Of a DNA stretch of 64,000 bases, positions 58,877 to 64,000 are shown piece by piece; the stretch's first letter is position 1; every line of letters starts with the position of its first letter. Origin of the DNA: Ulva prolifera (Eukaryota > Chlorophyta > Ulvophyceae > Ulvales > Ulvaceae); the NCBI GenBank assembly GCA_023078555.1, contig CM041196.1:9690985-9754984 (forward strand), written 5' to 3'. Below the pieces are notes generated by a model. It searched no databases. It was given only the letters and a program-made list of their open reading frames with translations, and had not been told where the DNA came from. The position numbers and the translations under genes were made by a program.

Positions 58877-61800
58877 TCACCCACTACCATCTACCAATCT
58901 GTCGTATGCAGGTGTACACAGGCTGCAGCTGCATGGAGCCGGCTGTGGACGGCGTTCAGAGTCGGGCTCCTGATCCCCACGCCCGTGCAGCCCCGCAACA
59001 GCCAGCGGACACGCGGCCACGCTCACACCCCAGTGCGATGCCAGATCAAACACATCAGCCCCCTCCGCCAGCGCCCCTCCTAGCCGCACCTCCTGCAGCT
59101 GCGGCATAGTACACACGGCCAGCTCCAACAGCCTTGGCTTGAGGGGGCTGCTCAGGTAGCTGCAGCCTTCAACCCACTGAACTTCATGGCACCGCAGCGT
59201 CAGCGACGAGAGCTGCACCAGGCCATCATCAGCAGCGCCGAACTTCGCCGATGCTTCCCAGTACTCCTGACTCCTGAGACGCTTCCCCCGAGCCCCGGTC
59301 ACCACAAGCCCGGCCGCGAGCTGCCACAGCGACTTGGTGGTGACGCTGTCAAAGTCCAGCTCCAGGCGTGTCAGGCCGGTGAGCAGCCGGAGGCCGCACG
59401 CAAGCCGAGCGTAACCTGCGTCCCGGTCGGCTGCGCTCCCGGCGGCGCTCCCATGCTCGCAGCTGTACTGGATCGTCAGCCGCCGCAGGCCATGCATGTG
59501 ACACAGGCTTGATAAACAGCAGCGCCTCGTGAGGCTGTGGCCGGAGTCTGACACCGCATGGAAGCCCAGTGTCAGCGCCGTCAGGCGCATGTGCTGCCGC
59601 AACGCATGCGCGAGACGCTCTCCATCGTCCATCCGGAGCCGCCCGCCCATGAGCGCAAGATTGCGGAGAGCTGTGAAGTTGTTCTCGGACGCCGCGGCTT
59701 GCATCAGGGCGCCCGCAGTGTGGAAGGTCCGGCCGATGCCGGTCATCAGAGGCGTGTACCGCGGGCCGGCGAGCAGAAGTTTCTGCAGCGCCGGCAGCTT
59801 GGAGATTGCGGCGATGAGATCTCTGACGTGGCGCCCATGATCACAGACGCCGACGAGGGCGAGGGAGGTGAGGCCGGACGCCGCGGCGAGCGCCCGCGCT
59901 ACAGTACGCGCTGTTGTGAAGCAGCACGTGTACTGGTGTCTATTGCACGTGTCGTCGCCATGAAGGACAAGTTTGAGTGCGCGCATGCGTGGCATGCATT
60001 TGAGCGCACGCAACATATCCGGCAATATGTAGCAGTGCCCGCAGCGGACCAGGGCCAGCCGGGTCAGGTGTCTCAAGGCAGTTGCATGTTCCGCCATGAT
60101 CTGATCCGCCAGGATCAGGTGGAGCCTTTCCCAGCCGGCGGGCTCTGGCAGATGGACATGAGCGCTCAGCTCGAGGTCACACAGCCGCGGCGCAGCAGCG
60201 ACCGACGCGACCAGCTGCCGCAGGATCTGCGGTCCTCTTTCCGCTTTGGCAGCGCCACCGCCATGCATGCGGCCGCCATGGATGTCGGCAAACCGCAGCG
60301 ACGACAGCACAGGCAGCATGGCGGCCGCGTGTGCAAGGGCGGCAGCAACCCCCAGGGTAGCCCCCACCACATCCAGCTGCCGCAGCGCCGTGAGCGCTCC
60401 CTTGCATGCGGCCGACGCGGCGCTGACGTATGGCACGAGGCCGTCACCGCCTAGGCAGAGGCGCGTGAGGCGCGGCAGGGTGCAGATCTGCCGCGCCAGG
60501 GACACTGCGGCGGCGGAGCGGCAGCCTGCGGTCTCCCCTGACAGCTCTGCCACGTCTATGTGCAGCCGCAGACTCTGCAGTTGTGTGCTCTGGACCAAGC
60601 CAGCCGCAACGGCAAGCATTGGCGCTGGAACAATGCTGCAGTCGAGGCCTCTAAAGGTGAGGTCCAGTGACTGAATGTGTACTGGGGAGAACGCAGCATG
60701 CACAGCACGCTCGACTTCGCTCCCCCCGGTGAGTGCACTGCGGCATGCATCGACAAACTCCAGTCTGATGGCCGACACGCCTTCCAGTAACGGCAGAGTG
60801 TCTGCCACGCAGCAAGCATCCCTGGCGCAGTGGACCATGGCTTCGAATGTCCCGTCTTTGTTGCATGCCTGGATGGCGAGCGCGCGGAGGTGGGCGGGCG
60901 TGGTGGCCAGAAGCGGCTGCACGCCAGCGCCCGGCACGAGCGCCGCATGCATGAGAGCCAGCGCCACACCCGGGGGGGCGGCCATCACGACCTGCACCGC
61001 CGCACACACCGTCAGGCTGCGCCAGGCGCATGATTGATGGATGGTAACATTCGCATCGGTGCTGGGGAACATGCAGTGGCCCTATAGCAGGGAACTTGAA
61101 ACAGGAAAGCTGGGGGCAGCAGTGCCGACCACGAGCCGGAGCCTAGTGCATGAACAGCATGCGTGAATTGTGAGCTAGCCGGGCTGTGCAGCCCAGCTGT
61201 CAGACTACAGGGAAGCGTGAGTGGACACACCACCATACAGAGGCGCAGCATGCATCTACTCAGATACAACACACATGCATGTGAGCTGAGAGCGGGTGAT
61301 AGGTGAGGTTTCACTACAGTTTCCTCCTATGCACATGCATAGAAGGTGAGAGCGCCACGAGGGCGCTGACGATGCATGCTCCCTGCCGTGATCTGGGGGT
61401 TGACGATGTCACCTGCTCACACCTACATCCCAGGCACAGCACTTGTGCAGGGATGCCACAGTGTTCCGCCGATGCCTCTGTGACAGTTCAGCACAGCACG
61501 CACAGCATGCTCAACAGGCACAGCAGGGATGCCACAGTGCACCGCCGATGCCTCTGTGACAGTTCAGCACAGCACGCACAGCATGCTCAACAGGCACAGC
61601 AGGGATGCCACAGTGCACCGCCGATGCCTCTGTGACAGTTCAGCACAGCACGCACAGCATGCTCAACAGGCACAGCAGGGATGCCACAATGCACCGCCGA
61701 TGCCTCTGTGACAGTTCAGCACAGCACGCACAGCATGCTCAACAGGCACAGCAGGGATGCCACAGTGCACCGCCGATGCCTCTGTGACAGTTCAGCACAG

Positions 61801-63646
61801 CACGCACAGCATGCTCAACAGGCACAGCAGGGATGCCACAGTGCACCGCCGATGCCTCTGTGACAGTTCAGCACAGCACGCACAGCATGCTCGACAGGCA
61901 CAGCATGCAAAGCGCCGCACAGCGGGCCGCGCAGCCCCGCACCTGCTCCAGCCACGGCACCGCATTCTCGTCCAGAGAGACCGAAGCTCGTCCACCCCCA
62001 GCAACAGCTGGGGTGAACAGTGCGGGGTGGCTGGGGGGCTCTGCCACAGGCGTTGCTGGCAAGTCCAGCTGCACGCCCAGAGTGGGTGTGCCGTTTGCAG
62101 CCGAGCCATCTGCAGCGGCGTTTGCAGCAGTAGCCACAGCGCCGCGGACACTGGCGCACGGAGATGTTCCGGGTGGGCGGTGGCGACCCTCTGTAGCCGC
62201 CAGAGCCGGCGCTAGCAGCTCGCAGCCTTGACGCGGTGATCCGCCACCTGCAGGAGCATGCTGGTGGCCATGGCTACGGTCAGCACACCACATCATATGA
62301 TATTAAAAAGCAGCCGCAGTTGTTACATGCACTTCTGACGAGATGTCCCGCGCCGCGATCTGAGCACGTGTCCGTGTTATCCTGCGACATACAGCTCGGT
62401 GGACAGTGCGTGGCGCCGAGGGTGTGTGCGTGGCGAGGGTGCGCGCGCACCGGGGCAAGCACAGCACCGCAGGCGCAGCAGCGCGCGGGGCGCGTTGCGG
62501 CGGGGCGGCGTCTCCTGTCCGTAGCTGACGTCGGGGAGATGCCCGGGGGCGGCCGCTGCCTGCCCGCAACCGGGCGTGGCACCCTCGGGGGCGCCGTCGG
62601 AGGGGTTATCGCTGTGGTGCCTGTGAAGGTCGGGGGACGCTGGGCGTGCTGCCGTGAGTGGCGAGCGTGCTGCAGCTACCGCAGCACGCACCCGGCTGCG
62701 CTGCGCTGCGCATAGGCGCTGCAGGAGCTCTGTGTCCCCCATGATGTCGGCCGCCTGCACATGCATGCGCCCAGAATGATCCACCGGTGCAGCGGCTTGA
62801 TGCACGGACATCCTACAGTTGCCGAGGCACTGCGCGAGCAGCATTGCCGCGCAGCAGTATTGGAAGGTGGGTAGCGGCACACGGGCCTGGCAATATACAG
62901 CGTTCTCAAGGCTGCGCTCGGCCGAGACAAGGTGCGTATGCGGGTGGCAAGCTGCGATGCACATCAGTCTTGCATTTTTCAACTGTTTCGCATGGCATGC
63001 TATAGATCTCTTGTAGAAGTGTCTAGTGTAACTACTTTCGTTGTTCGAGGGAATACAGATCAAGCAGCTGGAATGGCACAGGCAGACGATGTATCAGGTA
63101 GCTGACTGCCGTGTGTATGTCATCAAGCATGCATCAGAAGTGGGAGACTTCGCAGGAGTGATGCCATCCGCAGGACCCCATTCGGCGCTCACAGCACGGA
63201 TCCGGATGTGGTTCAGGACCAGATCTGGTCTAGACTCAAGCGGGAGGTGCGCAGCGTGGATGATTACAGCCGAGACAGCCCTCAAAAGTCAATAGCATAC
63301 AGCCTCCTACGACATTATAGACAGGCTGTTTCAGACATGCGTCTCGTACCACCAGCGTTTGCGTGAGCTGCAGCGAAGACGAGCCCAGGTGCCAGAGCGG
63401 CCAGAACTTCAGTCCGGTAGCGATTGCCGCAAGCCATGCGTCAGCCATTGCTCGAGAGATCGGCAAATAGACATCGTCACCATCAGATGCAGCCTCCGCA
63501 ATATTGGTCAGAACCTGGCTGCGTTCCAGTACACCAGGTGTCAGCACATGTTCTTCGCTGCGCCCTGTCAGCTTCAGCAAACCGCCTTCCTCGACACTGA
63601 GACATGACAGGGCTGAGCCGTTTTCTGGAGCGATGTCCGGGGCCAT
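58877..63646 (-). CDS. SKP1/BTB-like-LRR protein, array member 4
   Basis: Minus-strand exons are 63646-63350, 62754-62451, 62247-61943 and 60991-58877, phases 0, 1, 0, giving 1006 residues. Exon 1 has G-G-L-L-K-L-T-G-R-S, V-L-T-P-G-V-L-E-R-S and Y-L-P-I in place of V-P-L-P. The join gives L-T-Q-T-L-V-A-A-D-I-M-G-D-T-E-L-L-Q-R-L-C. Exon 2 ends L-L-R-L-R-C-C-A-C-P. The exon 3 linker has no obvious internal repeat and ends A-V-P-W-L-E-Q. Exon 4 starts V-V-M-A-A-P-P-G-V-A-L-A-L-M-H-A-A-L, then irregular LRRs, then P-C-S-C-S-L-C-T-P-A-Y-D-R-L-V. Intron 3 contains a 76-bp satellite array just beyond exon 3. The frames are intact. Confidence 0.8.
61452..61910. repeat. 76-bp tandem repeat, about six copies
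   Basis: The unit has a CACCGCCGATGCCTCTGTGA core and a CAGCACGCACAGCATGCTCA tail, with a strict period of 76 (copies begin near 61452, 61529, 61605, 61681, 61757 and 61833). It lies in intron 3 of array member 4 and ends about 30 bp short of exon 3, so it sits at the 5' part of that intron. Copies differ by very few bases, which suggests recent expansion. Confidence 0.95.
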
Positions 63647-64000
63647 GTCGGAGGCAGCGTGCAGGCGTGTTTGCTTCGGCTCAAGCGAATCGATGCGCTC
63701 TTCGGCTCGCAGAAGTCTGGCACGAGCTCCCTGCGATCCTCAGCAATCCGCCAACGCAGCCTCGATGATATGAATTTTAAAACATATAAGCTGCGGCAGA
63801 AGAATCACTCCGTCCGGTATATATGCCGCTTGTCGCGGTCACTGTTCACCAAGGTCGACAGATGAACACACAGACGGCATTTGGAACGGGAATTTGCGGA
63901 AGTTAGCGAAGCCGTACGAGTCAAGCGGAGACATTGAGGCTGCAGTGGTATCCAATGGTGTAGTGGACCTTCAGCAAAGAAAGCACAATGTCGAGGCAGC
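63647..64000. promoter_or_regulatory. 5' flank of array member 4
   Basis: This holds the conserved element TGGCACGAGCTCC at 63718-63730, 72-84 bp upstream of the start codon at 63646. It is nearly identical to the element of member 1, including the following YYGCGAYC context. No other gene is visible before the window ends. Confidence 0.5.

Noticed and set aside
60166-60454. Overlapping open frames inside LRR member 4 as extra genes
   Set aside because: They are short, without motifs, and fully inside a conserved coding exon.
42760-61040. Many plus-strand open frames opposite the four LRR exons
   Set aside because: They mirror the GC-rich LRR coding frame and recur in each copy only because the genes are paralogous.

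Overview
The window is nuclear DNA of a unicellular eukaryote. Most genes are split by short spliceosomal introns, exons are clearly more GC-rich than introns, acceptors are nearly always TGCAG, and the tRNA is eukaryotic in type (internal A and B boxes, no encoded CCA). A nexin-dynein regulatory complex subunit (DRC10/IQCD) shows that the organism builds motile cilia. A DUF2470/pyridoxamine-phosphate-oxidase-like protein with a Ser/Ala/Arg-rich leader ending in a V-R-A motif suggests a plastid reached by a simple transit peptide. A flagellate green alga (prasinophyte or chlorophyte) is the best guess. A haptophyte or another alga is not excluded, and no species is claimed.

Layout. 1-12 kb (minus strand): a probably lipidated, RG-rich low-complexity protein (1248-3485), a long empty stretch, then seven-exon DRC10 (8080-12022) with a tRNA-Gly(GCC) inside its last intron. 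12.5-22.8 kb (plus): an eight-exon Tat-SF1/CUS2-type splicing factor, divergent from DRC10, with large repeat-filled introns. 23.7-24.5 kb: a small secreted Cys-rich protein. 25.5-27.0 kb: a broken second copy of the DUF2470 gene. 29.4-33.5 kb: a seven-exon MULE-type transposase with DDE residues, a SWIM zinc finger, a Gln-rich tail and one frameshift. 34.6-38.4 kb: the intact DUF2470/split-barrel gene, with a flanked telomere-like array in its last intron. 39.6-41.9 kb: WTAP/FIP37, the m6A-writer regulatory subunit, including an exon that holds only the start codon and a 27-nt microexon.

42.7-63.6 kb is the most striking part. Four head-to-tail minus-strand paralogues each encode an N-terminal SKP1/BTB-like fold split by an intron, a fast-changing Pro/Ala-rich linker with its own in-frame minisatellites, and one roughly 700-codon leucine-rich-repeat exon ending in a conserved P-C-x-C-S-L-C motif. 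Exon phases are the same in all copies, and all four frames are open when spliced. I infer one-piece adaptor-receptor proteins, possibly for cullin ubiquitin ligases or another recognition role; this function is not shown by the sequence.

The genes do not form one pathway. Two are RNA-processing factors (Tat-SF1 homologue, WTAP), one is ciliary, one is probably plastidial, and the LRR array is a locally expanded family. Exon joins were worked out by hand from splice-site phase and family alignment from memory; no search was run.
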